A stretch of 64,000 nucleotides of DNA, taken from contig NC_091013.1 in NCBI RefSeq assembly GCF_041296385.1, positions 32,497,001 to 32,561,000 on the forward strand. The letters are read 5' to 3'. Under the pieces are notes generated by a model that worked only from the letters and a program-made list of their open reading frames with translations, did no database searches and was not told the origin of the DNA. The translations under genes and the position numbers were made by a program. This DNA comes from Aphelocoma coerulescens. Lineage: Eukaryota > Chordata > Aves > Passeriformes > Corvidae. This document shows, in pieces, positions 13,834-25,600 of the stretch; positions within the stretch are counted from its first letter, which is position 1; every line of letters begins with the position of its first letter.

Positions 13834-16800
13834 ATCTACTCACAGAGCGATTTTCTTTTTTCTTGACTATTTTGAGTCTACAACAACAAGGTAAAATTCA
13901 AACTGGTGTCTTCAGATATGGAAGCCAGAGGAATATATCAGTGACTCAGCTTGTGCATCGATAAGGTGTAGAATCACGTACTCAAAGTACAGGTTTATGT
14001 CAGACAGATGGCATTCATTAACAAACACGTAAAGCTAACAAGCAGTATGTTCCAGTCTACTATAAACTACTCAGACAATTCAAAGCAGCACTAAAATAAG
14101 CAGTATTTATGGCCACTTGCACTATAAAGGAAAACAGTTTCCTGGAATTCACAAGTGGGGAGATACAGTCCAAGCCCACAAATGCTGATCCTGGGCCTTC
14201 TGAGCATATATTCAGAGTAAAATAATGCCTGCAAAGCACTGGAGACAAGGATACAGAAAGCTTCTATGATTTCTTATTGCTTCTTCAAGAGTCAGGCTAA
14301 AAAGGTATCAGAATGCTACTTTTCTGAACAAAGGTTTGGAAGGGGGAGCCTTTTCCTCTCTGAGACTATGGACATTATATACTGTTACTGCTGAAAAGAA
14401 AACCACAAAGATCCTTCAGAGGATGCCGGAGGAACAGTGGCCTTTTCAGAGCTGTACCCAAAGTAACAGTGTTGGCCTTGCTGGTCTTTGGAAAAAATGC
14501 AGTGGCTGCAAGAGGACTGCCCAGTGCACACGCCACTTCAGTGACCCCACACTGGCAACCCGGCTCTCTCTGAGAGCTCAGCACAGACCTGTGGGGCTGT
14601 AAATTGTGTGGGCGCACAGGGCAGGAACAGAATCAAGAAAGCGTAACAGTAGCTTAAAACAACAGTGCCTACTGCCACCCCCACTACATTCCCATGCCCA
14701 GCTGAGTGACAGGTATAGAAATAGCTGTCCTTCATCGACCTGCTTCACAGGCATGTGCTCCAAAGTTATCAGCTCACATATGAAGCACAGGCAAGCCAAC
14801 CTTTGTAGAAGTTTCTTTTAAATACTTGAGATACTGATACAGAGACATTATTCAAAGACAGCTATTAACAGCTGATACTTTGAAAAGAAGCTTCCAAAAA
14901 ATCTGTTTCTTGTCCTGTGATAAGCCACATGACAAGGCACGTCATTCTGTAAAGGAGGTAGGGAAAGTGTTTAGCAGTGTGGGAAAGAGAGGGTCAGGAC
15001 TACATAATTTATTTGTTTGTTTTCCTGCTTGAACAACAGGGCTGCAGAATGACACAGAACCAAACAGCTATAAACATAACTGAGATTTGTTCTGCTGAGC
15101 ACAGTGTTAATACAAAAATGTAAAAGCATTATCGGCCAATGCATGAACAGATTGGGATGCAGGTCTTGTAAGAGATTTGGGAATAAGCTTCTCTGAGGTT
15201 CGACAAAAGGAGGGTCAGCGCTGGGTGCAAGAAAGTTTTGGTCATCCAAAAGATTTTATGAGATCTGACAGTAAGTTCTCTCCAGTTCTGACAACTTAAG
15301 ACATACCCAGATAGGAACTGAACTTCAGTCCAACAGACAGGCAACACCTTCTTTCTTATTCCACGCTACTTGGCTGTGGTCTTACTATTCATCCAGCATT
15401 TCCCAAGCACCTCCCTCTATCCCACTGCTGAGTGTCTCTCAGCAAGGCAATACCTTCAAAAATCAGTAAGAGCCTATTCCTACTACTATGGAGTGTGAAA
15501 GCTAATGCTGCTGCATGAACTAACAGTATGCTTAGAGAGTTTTTGGCCAGGATTTTAATGAGAATGGCAAGTATTCTTCTGGATAACTTACGAGGTGCTA
15601 TTACAGAGAGGTTCTGTGATGCTGCAGCTGCTGAAGACTTCATACTTGCAAGTGTGCCCTTTGTCTACAACTTAGATGATGTAGGAACCCAGGCTTGGAT
15701 ATTTCCTGCTTTCTCAGCTATTTTAAGAGAGGGAAGGTAATCACATGTGGTTTTCTTACAAGTTCTCTTTCAATACTTGAGTCCTTGAGAACCAGCCCTG
15801 TTTTCATTGGAATGAATGAGCTTTTTGTCACTGACCTGCTTAACCCCTGAAAATTTACTAGGGACTTCACTGCTATTGTAGCTTGGCACCTTGTGATCTG
15901 AAATTTATTTTTAAAAAATATTTATCTACATTTTTCTGAGCACACTTCTGAGATAGAAAAGTTTCATATTCATCTTATAATACAAAGAACTAAGACAGAG
16001 AAGGAGGATGGGCTGGAAGTCCAAAGTGAGCTAGGTGTCTACAAAGCTGACTGCAAGTATCTACAGGATAACTAATTTCCTCAGTAAAGCAGGGTATGCT
16101 GAGCTAGCCATGCCATATATACTGAGATGTGCTTGGCACTATGCTTCCCTAGGCAGGAACTGTTTCCTCAGCCTTCTTCCTCAGTGGGGCCCAACTCAGT
16201 CTTTGATAACCTTTAACCTGTTTGAGGAGGAAATGCCAGTCACTTCCACACAACAGTCTAAAGGTTACAGGTCTTGCCAAACTGTACAAACCCCAGAGCT
16301 GGTCTTCAGCTGCCTAGTTTGGATCAGCAATTTAAACCTCATTGAGTATGCCAAACATAGTGTTGCTGGGGTACTCCCTGCTGGTTTTCCTGCTGTGTTA
16401 ATGCATGCATGTGATCACTGGTTGAAGACACAGAAGTGACTCCACAACTGATGGCTCAGGCACACATCTAGGTGCCACAGCTCACAGAAGCAGGGCAGTC
16501 TGCAGGCTTGGCAGGTGTCCTCTCAGCCTGACAGCTTCCACGAATGCTGAATCACTACTCTGCTGCCAGGGAGCTGGGGATCCCAAGACAGTATAAGGGA
16601 CTCCTCTGGGCAACAAGGATCTTGAAAACTAGTCTTTTGATAATTTGTAGTTGGACACATCAATTCCTTTCACCATGCTTACCAACACCTACTGACGTGT
16701 GTCCAGTGGTCCTGGATTGCAGAAATCTGACCATCTGCTGTGGATGAGTGGAGGACCTGGTGCCTTCCCTTTGAGACAGAGATGGAATGTGCCCTTAGCT

Positions 16801-18099
16801 TATAACTGCACCCACAAAGGCAAAAACATGCCTGTATTCAGTTAACTAAATGAAATCTACAGTTTTTGTCCTACATAATGTACCTGAAGTCATACGAGGA
16901 GTCTGTGTTGGCAGAAAACTGTGATACATCATCTGAGCACCTCCCCGAAGTTCTATCCACTGGGAGAGATTTCCTCTCAGCAGGAACAGGATGGGAGGTT
17001 TGAGAAGCAATGCAATTAACTTTGAAACAATAAGAGTTTTTGAAACATTTGGCCTGTAGCTGATCAAGCTTCTTGACGCGGTGGTAGCTGCCATGTCATG
17101 TCTAAATTCTGTGTGGAAATCATTGATCATTAAACTAGTCCTAGTGTCATGTTTTTACAGGCTATTTAGAGAGAGAGTCTACCTACCATGAAGAATTATT
17201 TGGAAGGCACATTGACTTTTATCCTGTTGGTTGGATAATAACTTCATTAATGCTGATCTATCTCAGTACAACCACAGGCTTCTGTAGTTAGTTACCTTTG
17301 ATGACAGTGGTAATAGCAACAGCTCCCATTGTTTGCAAAATCCCTCAAATTAGAAGTGCTACTAGGAGAACTGATGTAGCTCAGTTCTAAAAAATATTTT
17401 TTTTTCCCTGACAAATACAGGAAACTGGAGTTAGCTGGCAAGAGGGATGGGAGAGGAGGGCATACAAATAAATACTATTTCAATAAGATCACTAAAGCAA
17501 GTAAAACTTCAGGTAATTTCCTCTAATTCTGCTGACAGTAACTGATCTAGATTATGTTTTGTTTCAAAATAGTGCTGTTGGGGAGAGATAAGCACAGTGT
17601 GAGAGCAGTAAAAGAGTTTTTGAGCACAGATACCTCCAGAACGAATGTGTGCTGTCCCTTTAAATCTTACAAGTTTTAATGCTCCAGCTGCTGGAGGGAT
17701 ATTCTGCAACATTTGAGGCAGATTCCTAATTGAAACTGATCTGGTTTGTAGGCAGGAAAAGTACATGTTTATATTTAAGTATCTTCTCCTTGGGCAGTTA
17801 AAATGTGTTTTCAAGAATAAAGCGACAATAGAAGCCATTAAAATTCTCCAGCATTTTCCAACCACACACAATTGCCCCAAATCATTCCTATTCAGATTCA
17901 AGGAAAAATGATGGTAAAACTTCTGATACTATGATGAGATCAGTTGTCGGCAAGTGCTAGCATTTTAATGACAACCATAACAGTAGTTCATTAGCGCTAT
18001 TAGATCAAGCAGATTTAGCTGGTGTGGAGTGTATTGGTAACCAGCTACTTACTCAAAAGAAATTCTTATCTTAAATGAGAGTTAGGAATGGAGACTTAC

Positions 18100-18304
18100 C
18101 AGCTCTAAGAACTTCCTCACCACCTGTCTTTGTTTTAAGTTAGTTTCACCATCCAGGTTAGCTGTTTCTATATGGCACAGCCCATCAGGATCACTTGAGG
18201 AGAGCAGCAATATGTCAGCAGGTATAATTTCATTACAGCGAAGCTGCACAAAGTCTCCGACTTTCACTTCTTTCCAGTATCTGCTGATGTATTTCTTCTC
18301 ATTT
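18100..18304 (-). CDS. ATP10A: ATP10A exon 2: actuator domain with DGET motif
   Basis: This 205-bp exon completes Arg148 and encodes residues 149-216. It begins [18 protein letters not shown], the usual entry strand of the P-type ATPase actuator domain, continues with [11 protein letters not shown], and contains DGETNLK at residues 199-205. In P-type ATPases the DGET loop positions water for hydrolysis of the phospho-aspartate, so the motif indicates an intact catalytic design. The acceptor is CAG (18307-18305) directly after an uninterrupted run of 13 T on the minus strand; the donor is CTG|GTAAGT (18099-18094). Translation runs open past the donor into intron 2 before a stop, which makes a plain open-reading-frame scan overstate both ends of this exon. 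Phase 2 in and phase 0 out match exons 1 and 3. Confidence 0.95.
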
Positions 18305-20389
18305 CTGAAAAAAAAAAAAAGGACATTTACAAGACTTTTAAATTTAAAAATTGCACAGACTGAGATCCTTCTGATAAATCTGGTTTGATTTGTCACAGGA
18401 ATACCTGTTGTAGGAGTGCCTTTCAAAAGTCCTCAGGAATTCTCGATTTACTCCAGGAAAACTCAATGCAGAATGCCAAGAGGCCATTTCCCAGTGACTC
18501 AGAACCAGGTCTGAGTTACCAAGACCCTCTTTTAAGATCCAGAGAAAAATCCTGTTGATGTCAGACTTGACTAAGCAGGGTAAACAGAAGCTTCACACAT
18601 TCTCCTTTCTCTCCCTCCATGCTCTGAGTTGCCCATATGACCCTATGAAGGGGAGAGGGCCAATGCCCATACTGTGTGAAAAGGATTCACTTTTAGGGCA
18701 AGAGAGGAAATGAGAACAGGTATGGGCACAGGACACCTGCCTGGAATGGCTCCTGAATGTTCTCCCTCATGTGCCACCCTCTGATGCACCCTCAGATAGG
18801 CTCCCCTTGTTCTCTTTTTCCAACAGGGACAAACTCTGTATACTGCTGCACGTCATATCTGGACAAGGATCCCTAACTGAGAGGAATTTCCACTATCTAT
18901 CACTAAACCTAGAACTACAAGGACATGTTGTGTGGAAAAATGCAGTCCTAGCTGCTCTACTGGGAAAGCACACTCTAATTTCTTTTAAGTATTCCTACTC
19001 TATTTCCATTCTAGCCAGAGTGCTCTGTGTTATATAGCTAATTCCTTCTCAGTTACCCTGAATCTTTCATTTTGGAGTACAAGCACTAAACCTCTCTAGT
19101 TTTAAAGGTCATGCTAGTTTGCTACTTTTTTATTTTTTCAATTTTTCTTGAGAGCAAGAGGCAAAAGGAACACATGACTGCTTAATTAATTTTAGCTAAA
19201 ATTTCAGATTTTAGTTTTACAGCAGGCAGACTCATGTGCTTTCTTGGCATTTGTGGAAAGTGATTTATTCTGCTGTGATTTTGAAAGAAATACATTTCAA
19301 AACAGCCCCAATATTGACTTGGTAAAATACCTCCTGAAAATGGGAAGCTAATATTCTGACACTTTTCTAAGCCATTAGAAGGCCTTTTGCTGTGTGAGGA
19401 CCAAGACGATTGTCAATGCTGGCACTGTTGCCAGAGACTGTCTCCTGGGACAGCCCTTTAACTAGCAGAATGGGATTCTGATGAGGGGTGGGGAGAGGTG
19501 GTGACAGCTGTTTTATGTTTTTTAAAGTACATTATTTTAAAATACATCACTTTCAGCAGTAATGTGAATAGATTTGTAACCAAGTGGAAGCAGGAAGTCC
19601 TGACAACATTGTTACTTTGGAGTTACTGATAGTCATGCCTTCACTGGTGTTAGAGGAATTACTAACTTAATTGGCATTTATTCATGTATTTAGCCAAAAT
19701 CCTGAACGATAAAGGGTCAGGTAGCTTAACAAGGATGTATCAGATTAGGTTTTATACCCCAGAATTTCTTCATTGTCTTTTCATAACATCCAGTTTATAA
19801 GGGAAAGAATGAGAATGATGGCTGTGATTTCTATTTTGATAAAACCTGAAAAGGATTAGTACAGACCAAGTGTAAAACATGATAATCTAACAAAGGCAGG
19901 TAATACACTTACTAGGTGCTGAAATTACTCATTTTCTTCACAATCACGCTGAAACAAACATTTAATTTTCTCTGCTAATGAGTATGAATTGCTTTGAAAC
20001 CCAGTGTGCCATAATACAGTACAAATTACTGCACTGCAGATCTGAAGGGTTTGTTAGCTCTGCAATCTGTAACTCCGAATCCCTTTACATGTGTCTGTTG
20101 TTCTTCATCCTTTTTAATTTAACTGTGAAACTGGATGATGTATAAATGTACAAGGAGCAGCAGTACAAAAGCACGATCATGATAAAAATAGCAAGTAGTC
20201 CCATACTATGCTATAAGCACTACTATTTTTTATTTAATTTCTATTGTTTGAAAAGCATTGCTATTTTAGCATTTCCTCATCCCTCACATGCTTAGCAACT
20301 GCCACAGCTATGTAGACTGTGGCAGGAAGGGTGGATATCAAGCAACACAAGGAGCACAAGTGAACACAAGGCCAAATGGCTTGAATAAA
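18305..20389 (-). other. ATP10A intron 1, 3' end segment
   Basis: This segment holds the branch-point and acceptor region of the 43.0-kb intron 1 (18305-61320). The acceptor is preceded by 13 consecutive T on the minus strand (18308-18320). The rest is unique AT-rich sequence with no gene or repeat that I recognise. Confidence 0.8.
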
Positions 20390-20750
20390 TGAAGTTGTTC
20401 AGCCTGGAAAAGAGAAGGTTTCAGGGAGACCTTATTGTGGTATTTCAATATATAAAAGGGACTTGTAAAAAAGACAGTTATTACCAGTGCCTACAGCCAC
20501 AGGACAAGAGGTAATGGTTTTAAACTGAAAAAGGATAGGTGTAGATGAAACGTAAGGGAGAAATTTCGTATGGTGAGGCTAGTGCCCAGTGAAGCTGTCT
20601 ATGACCCATCCCTGGAAGTGTTCAAAATGGGGCTTTAAGCAACCTGATACAGTGAAGGGTGTCCCTGCCCCTGGCAGGAGTATTGGACTAAGTGATCTTT
20701 AAAGGTCCCTACCAAGCCAAACCATTCTGTGATTCAATAAATCTATGAAT
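20390..20750 (+). mobile_element. CR1 LINE 3' fragment
   Basis: This is the last roughly 360 bp of a CR1 element on the plus strand. It starts in the 'ttcagcctggaaaagagaagg' region of the CR1 3' part, goes through 'acaggacaagaggtaatgg' and 'aagggtgtccctgcccctgg', and ends in ACCATTCTGTGATTCAATAA. It is heavily 5'-truncated and diverged. It covers the same CR1 3' region as the copy at 7975-9045, and comparison of the two by eye suggests the same broad CR1 group. Confidence 0.92.
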
Positions 20751-21369
20751 GTAAGACCTCTTGGACATGCACCAGGGCCCCAGGGCACAGCCCCCTTCAT
20801 TAGGCACACGGGAACAATTTGGCCCCGTATTCCACTTGATCAGCTCTTTGCTAACAAGGGTCAATAGTGGATGGAAAATTACTGTCTTCATGGAAAATTA
20901 CTTCCTAATCCTCTTTAGACCGGGTTGCTCTGTGTCCTCTAGCAGAGCTCTGAACTGAGACTTGTCTCACTGCAGCCAGTGAGTGGTCACTGCAAGCATT
21001 CTCTGCAGAGTATGGCAAGATACCATCTTCACTGGGTGGTTTGGAGACTATCTGGACCATGAATACATCAGGCCCTATAAAGCTTTCCTTTAACATGCTC
21101 AGCCTAGTCCTCTGAACATGCAGGTTAGCTCACCTTGGACAGCCATCATAACCTACAGCCACTACACACACACCAAGTGACCCCATTGATAAGGTTAAGA
21201 TTTTTCCATCGATTCTGCAGAGACAGAACTTTGTTGTCCAAGTTTTATATTACCTACTAAATGTTTATTCTTGCTGTTATATTGTGCCAGTAAAATTATA
21301 TAATATAGAGAGTTAGAAATGCCAGACTTTCTGTAAGAGAAGGAGCCCAAAAGGATGGCAATACTACAG
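20751..21369. other. Intron 1 unique sequence
   Basis: I see no repeat, exon or structured element here. Small overlapping open frames on both strands have no recognisable content. Confidence 0.7.
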
Positions 21370-22026
21370 TCTCAGTACAGGGCTCTGTGGTGGTGCATCC
21401 CCTACCCCTCCTGGGCTCTGCTCTACCTCCTCAAGCCTGCTCTACAATTTCAATAATCCTTGTTAGGCCTTTGTGTAATGAGTCGGGTGCTGAAATGTTC
21501 CTTGACCACACCAGGAACTCTTGCATGGCTAAGGTGGAATGGCACTGTTCATATCAGGGACACCTGCTGCCTTACCAAAGGAGGGGAATGAGAAATAACT
21601 GGTCATCCCCATATAGCCTTGGAACATTACCCACCTGAATCATAACCCCAATGAAACTGGGCTTTGGGATAATTTCAATATCATCAACTTGGGTTATAGT
21701 CAGGATGGAAATGGACTAATGAAAAAAAAGCCAATCATCTTGTGACCCTATAAACAGTGCTCCTAAGTGAGGCCCTTTGAGTTCTACCAGACCACAGCAG
21801 GCTGTACCAGCGTGTCCCTCAGAGTGGGATGCTGCTTAGAGCTTGCAGACTGTCGTGCTGCAGTACTGGGAGGACTGTCACCAAAAGCTGGTGAGTCAGC
21901 CTGGGCCAACATCCCCCAGCCCGTGACACTCAAGCCTCTCCCACTGAGAAATGCCAAGACATTCAGTGTGAGTAATTCACTGACACTCCAGTGAAACACA
22001 GTGGAACTTTAACAAGTACCTTTGTG

Positions 22027-22062
22027 CATATATATAAATATACACACACACGCACACACACC
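22027..22062 (+). repeat. (TA)n/(CA)n dinucleotide microsatellite
   Basis: A short TA-rich run passes into alternating CA with one CG interruption. It lies inside the probable LTR at 21370-22640 and may vary in length between individuals. Confidence 0.9.
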
Positions 22063-22180
22063 CTACAGGTAACTGAGTTACTATTTTGATTAAGGTTAAT
22101 CCTATTGAATCACTTTGTAAATATTAAATTAGTCAATTACTGAGTGCTGCTAAATCCTTCAGACATAAACCACTGCCCAG

Positions 22181-22420
22181 GTCTGAGGCTAAGACTGGAC
22201 TCAGCCACACCTAGGCTGCCTCAGGAGTTTAGAAAGCAAGAATCTTGTGACTCAACATCAGGATTTCCCTATTAAATCTTTTAGATATTCCATTGACAAA
22301 GTCTGAGATGAAGTTTGGATTGAGCTGCACTTAGGTTCCATTAAAAGTTTAGAAAGCAGGGGGTCCACTCCATAACTCATGACTCAATGGGGAAATCTCT
22401 CTTACCCCTTGCACCCTTAC
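22181..22420 (+). repeat. Imperfect tandem duplication, period ~120 bp
   Basis: Two copies begin with GTCTGAG at 22181 and 22301. Both share 'ctgcacttaggtt/ccacacctaggct'-type middles, then AGTTTAGAAAGCA, and each later contains TGACTCAA (near 22248 and 22380). The offset grows from 120 to about 132 bases, so an insertion lies in the second copy. The two units differ at many sites, which means the duplication is old. It sits inside the probable LTR, where duplicated U3 blocks are common in retroviruses. Confidence 0.8.
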
Positions 22421-22640
22421 CCTTACCCTGCCCCTTGTGTAAATCATGCAAAATTGATTATAATTCTACTTTCCCTCTATGCTTCATCTCTGTAGTAATA
22501 GAGTGAACCTTGCCATCAAACTCTGTTACGTCATGCTTTCACAAATTTATATTAAAACCTGCTTTTGGTAATACCTTTGATTGTGACTCCTGAAGTGGCC
22601 TAAATCACTCACTTGTGGCAGCTGCAGGCACTGTTTGCGA

Positions 22641-25600
22641 GGGACTTTTAAAAGTTTTTGGCAAGTTTAAGTAAACATCAGCAAACCTCTCGGAATATTT
22701 TGTTGACAGGCTCAAAGAATTCTGTCAGGAACGCAGGAACGGGAGGCAGCATCTCAGTGAGTCCAGTCCCCTGAAATGGTCACTGGAAACTCTCACATGG
22801 ATATTAAGCCCAGAAGCTGACACCCCACAACTCTAGTTCTACCTGCCCTCATTTATCATGAGCCTGAAGATACATTTTATTACCTACAATACACCTAAGG
22901 CTAATACTACAAGAAACGAATGCTGCAAACCATGATGAACCACAGGAAGAAGTCAGAGATACTAAATCTTTCAATCTTGGGAGAGTTAAATTGAAGTCCT
23001 ACAAATCAATATGCTGCCAGGAACTAATGCCATTCAGCAGAAGGAATAGATATTGTTGTTATTCTCCATTTAAATCACAATGATGAACTATTAATTTCAG
23101 ACAGCTATGCTCAGGTATTATATAATGTGTTATGCTGAGCTCAAATATTAAAAAAGTGCATCCTCCTGCACACAACCTAATCTTTATCAATACGCTTGCA
23201 TGCAAAGAATGTATCTGTCAGCTGTGGTTTAAACAGTCACGTGGGTTAAATCTTCATGCTCGTCTCTGCCACAATTGGAAGTAGAACTTTCCAGTGCCTT
23301 CACTTTTCTGAGCATATTGTTACAGGTAAACACTACAGAAATCTAAAGATGAATAGCTGAAAAGTCAGCTGGTACAGCTGCATTGACATCAACACTTTTG
23401 TTAGCCAACAGCAGATGTGGCCCTGGCAGGAGTCAAACTGCAAGGATAAAGTGCCATTATCCTGGCATATCTGCTCTTGAATATACACAGAAGAGTCTGA
23501 AACATCCTCTCAAGTGTATGAACACAGAGAAAAATACTTTCTTTCCTATTAAAAATTTGCATTAGTCTACCTATTGCATATATTTGGCCAATGCTCTGTT
23601 TTGAAGCAGAACAGCCTGCAGGTCAGTGCCAAATTTGAGACCGACTTTGATTAGCAGCAAAACTGCTACTTGGTTCAGCAAAAACTGAACAAACCAAAAC
23701 TATTGATGATTTTTTTTTTTTAATGTCAGTTTCTAATTTAGAAACACAGAAACTCATAAATGGCACTTCCTTTTCATATTAATTATGCTTTTTCTTCTTC
23801 TGGTCTCCTTTGCAACATGAGATGATAAAGATCATGCCCATAATTTTGCTTTCTGGACATGTAGACACCACTTGATATCTGCAAAAGGCTGAAGATTTTC
23901 AAACTGTCTCCATTTAGAAATTACAAAAATAATTGTTTACTTCTTTTGAGTGTATTTTAACTATTTGGGCATAATAAGGAATTATTAAAAATTACGTAAG
24001 ATAACTTCTATATATATGTATATAATAATAACTTAAGATAAAACATATCTTGCCTTTTCTCTATAATTTCTTTTTTTTTAAGTTTGGGAAAATCATCATA
24101 AGCAATACTTGGCAAAGAAATATGAAGGCCATAGAGCTGTAATCTGTTCCACTTGTGTAAGGTCTGCATACTAGAAATTTTATACATTAGATTCAGAGGA
24201 TGGGGACTACTAGGTAATAAGTTCTTCCTGTACTTCTCCACTGAAAAATATTACAGTTAATGAGTGGGAATGGCTGATGCAGATTTGCTTCATCAGATCC
24301 AGTGGCTGGGGCACCTGTGCTTCTATGTAGCGCTGCCCTAGCTTAGTCCCAGCATAGGCTCCTACATTCATCTCAGCAGGGCTTGTAAAATACATGTACC
24401 AGAAGACTGGAAGATGTTCTCTTGTACTTTTTGGGGTGCTCAGCCTGTTTGACCTGGCTTACAGAGCATACCCCTTCTTACATACGTTGCAGCTGCAACC
24501 CAGAGGTTTTCAAGCTTCTCAAAACATCCAGATAAAATGTCTTTTCCCAGTCCAAGCCCATCCGCGGACCTCTTTTTGAAGTAACAATCTTCTTTACTTC
24601 AAAAGAAATCTGACTCCTTTGCCTTCCCTGCCAGCTGAGGTTGGCCATTGAACCAGCAGGATTTTAAAGAAACAGCAAGAAGTTAAGTCTGTGGAAGCGG
24701 AAAAGCTCTCTACAAAAGACAGTCAAACAGCTGTTGTACATGTACAAAGCATACTTTGTATCTGTTCTTGATGTCAGCCAGGTCCTTCCTTTTCATATCA
24801 GGAGGTAGAAATAGATTGGAGTAGCACAAAAGAATGATTCAGGTACATCTCTGCTCCCAGTGACTTAAAATATGTTCCAATGAATTGCCTACAAGTGCTG
24901 TGACAAGTCTTCTGGTTAGGAGCTAAATAAAAAAAACTTGGAACTAATTAGCAGGGCCCAAGCAGAGCAGCAACTTCTGAAGGAGAACCTCAAACTAACG
25001 CAAACACAGAAGTGTCACATCAGGCCAGACTATCTTTATCTTTTTAACATCATAGCTGTTTCTCCGTAGGTCCTTCACGCTCATATTGTTTTCCCAAATC
25101 ATCTGTTCTTTCTCTTGCCTGGTCTGGAGCCTCCACCTTCAGTCCCCCACCTCTCCCAACACCTGCAGGTGTGGAGAGGGTTCCCACTAAGGGAGCTCAT
25201 AGCACTCTATGCAAACTTCAGTGGAAAGTGGAGATGTTGCAAAATTCATCACAGGCTACAAAAGAAGAGCTGAGGGACAGCACTGAAATATGTGAACAAA
25301 ACTGTTATAACCAGTATTGATTATGATTTGAAAACTATGGGTGTAGCAGAACTCAGAGTTTAAAAACAAGAGCTATCTGTGAGACCATGGCATACATTCC
25401 ACAAAGTCTGAACATGTCAAGTATCTATGGAAACATGTTGAGAACCATTTGGGTACAATTACAATGTTGTGGCAAAATGAAGGAAAAACATGAAGCATAA
25501 GTTAATGCCAAAGGAGGTTACATAATGCCCAGAATATGTCTCATTCACCACAAATGATAACATCTGTTTTTATGAAAATAAATCATGAAGAGACTCTGAA

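Larger units (their letters stand above)
319..18099 (-). other. ATP10A intron 2 (17.8 kb)
   Basis: The intron is bounded by GTAAGT at 18099-18094 and CAG at 321-319. It is mostly AT-rich sequence. It holds an LTR-like fragment near 6632-6841 and a degenerate CR1 LINE at about 7975-9045. The stretches 319-6630, 6842-7974 and 9046-18099 show only chance-sized open frames, short homopolymers (for example a run of 13 A around 10488-10500) and a pyrimidine tract at 13807-13833. I see no nested gene, tRNA or structured RNA in it. Confidence 0.85.
21370..22640 (+). mobile_element. Probable long LTR of an old endogenous retrovirus (ERVL-like)
   Basis: The segment reads like a long U3-R-U5 unit on the plus strand. 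A CCAAT box lies at about 21731-21735, a CTATAAAC TATA-type box at about 21748-21755, and downstream comes a GC-richer R-like part. A poly(A)-type ATTAAA sits near 22551-22556, followed by a short U5-like stretch up to about 22640. It also contains a CA/TA dinucleotide tract at 22027-22062 and an imperfect internal duplication at 22181-22420. The order of promoter, poly(A) signal and tail supports an LTR. The placement in the ERVL group is from recalled resemblance to avian LTRs and is not certain. No gag, pol or env frame is seen alongside, so it is probably a solo LTR. Boundaries are approximate. Confidence 0.5.

Noticed and set aside
16035..16439. 134-codon plus-strand open frame in intron 2
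   Set aside because: No recognisable domain, no splice or promoter context and mixed composition. It is consistent with chance in 64 kb.
22420..22440. Telomere-like CCCTTA repeats
   Set aside because: Two CCCTTA units only, differing from the vertebrate CCCTAA unit, and lying within a probable LTR. Not an interstitial telomere.
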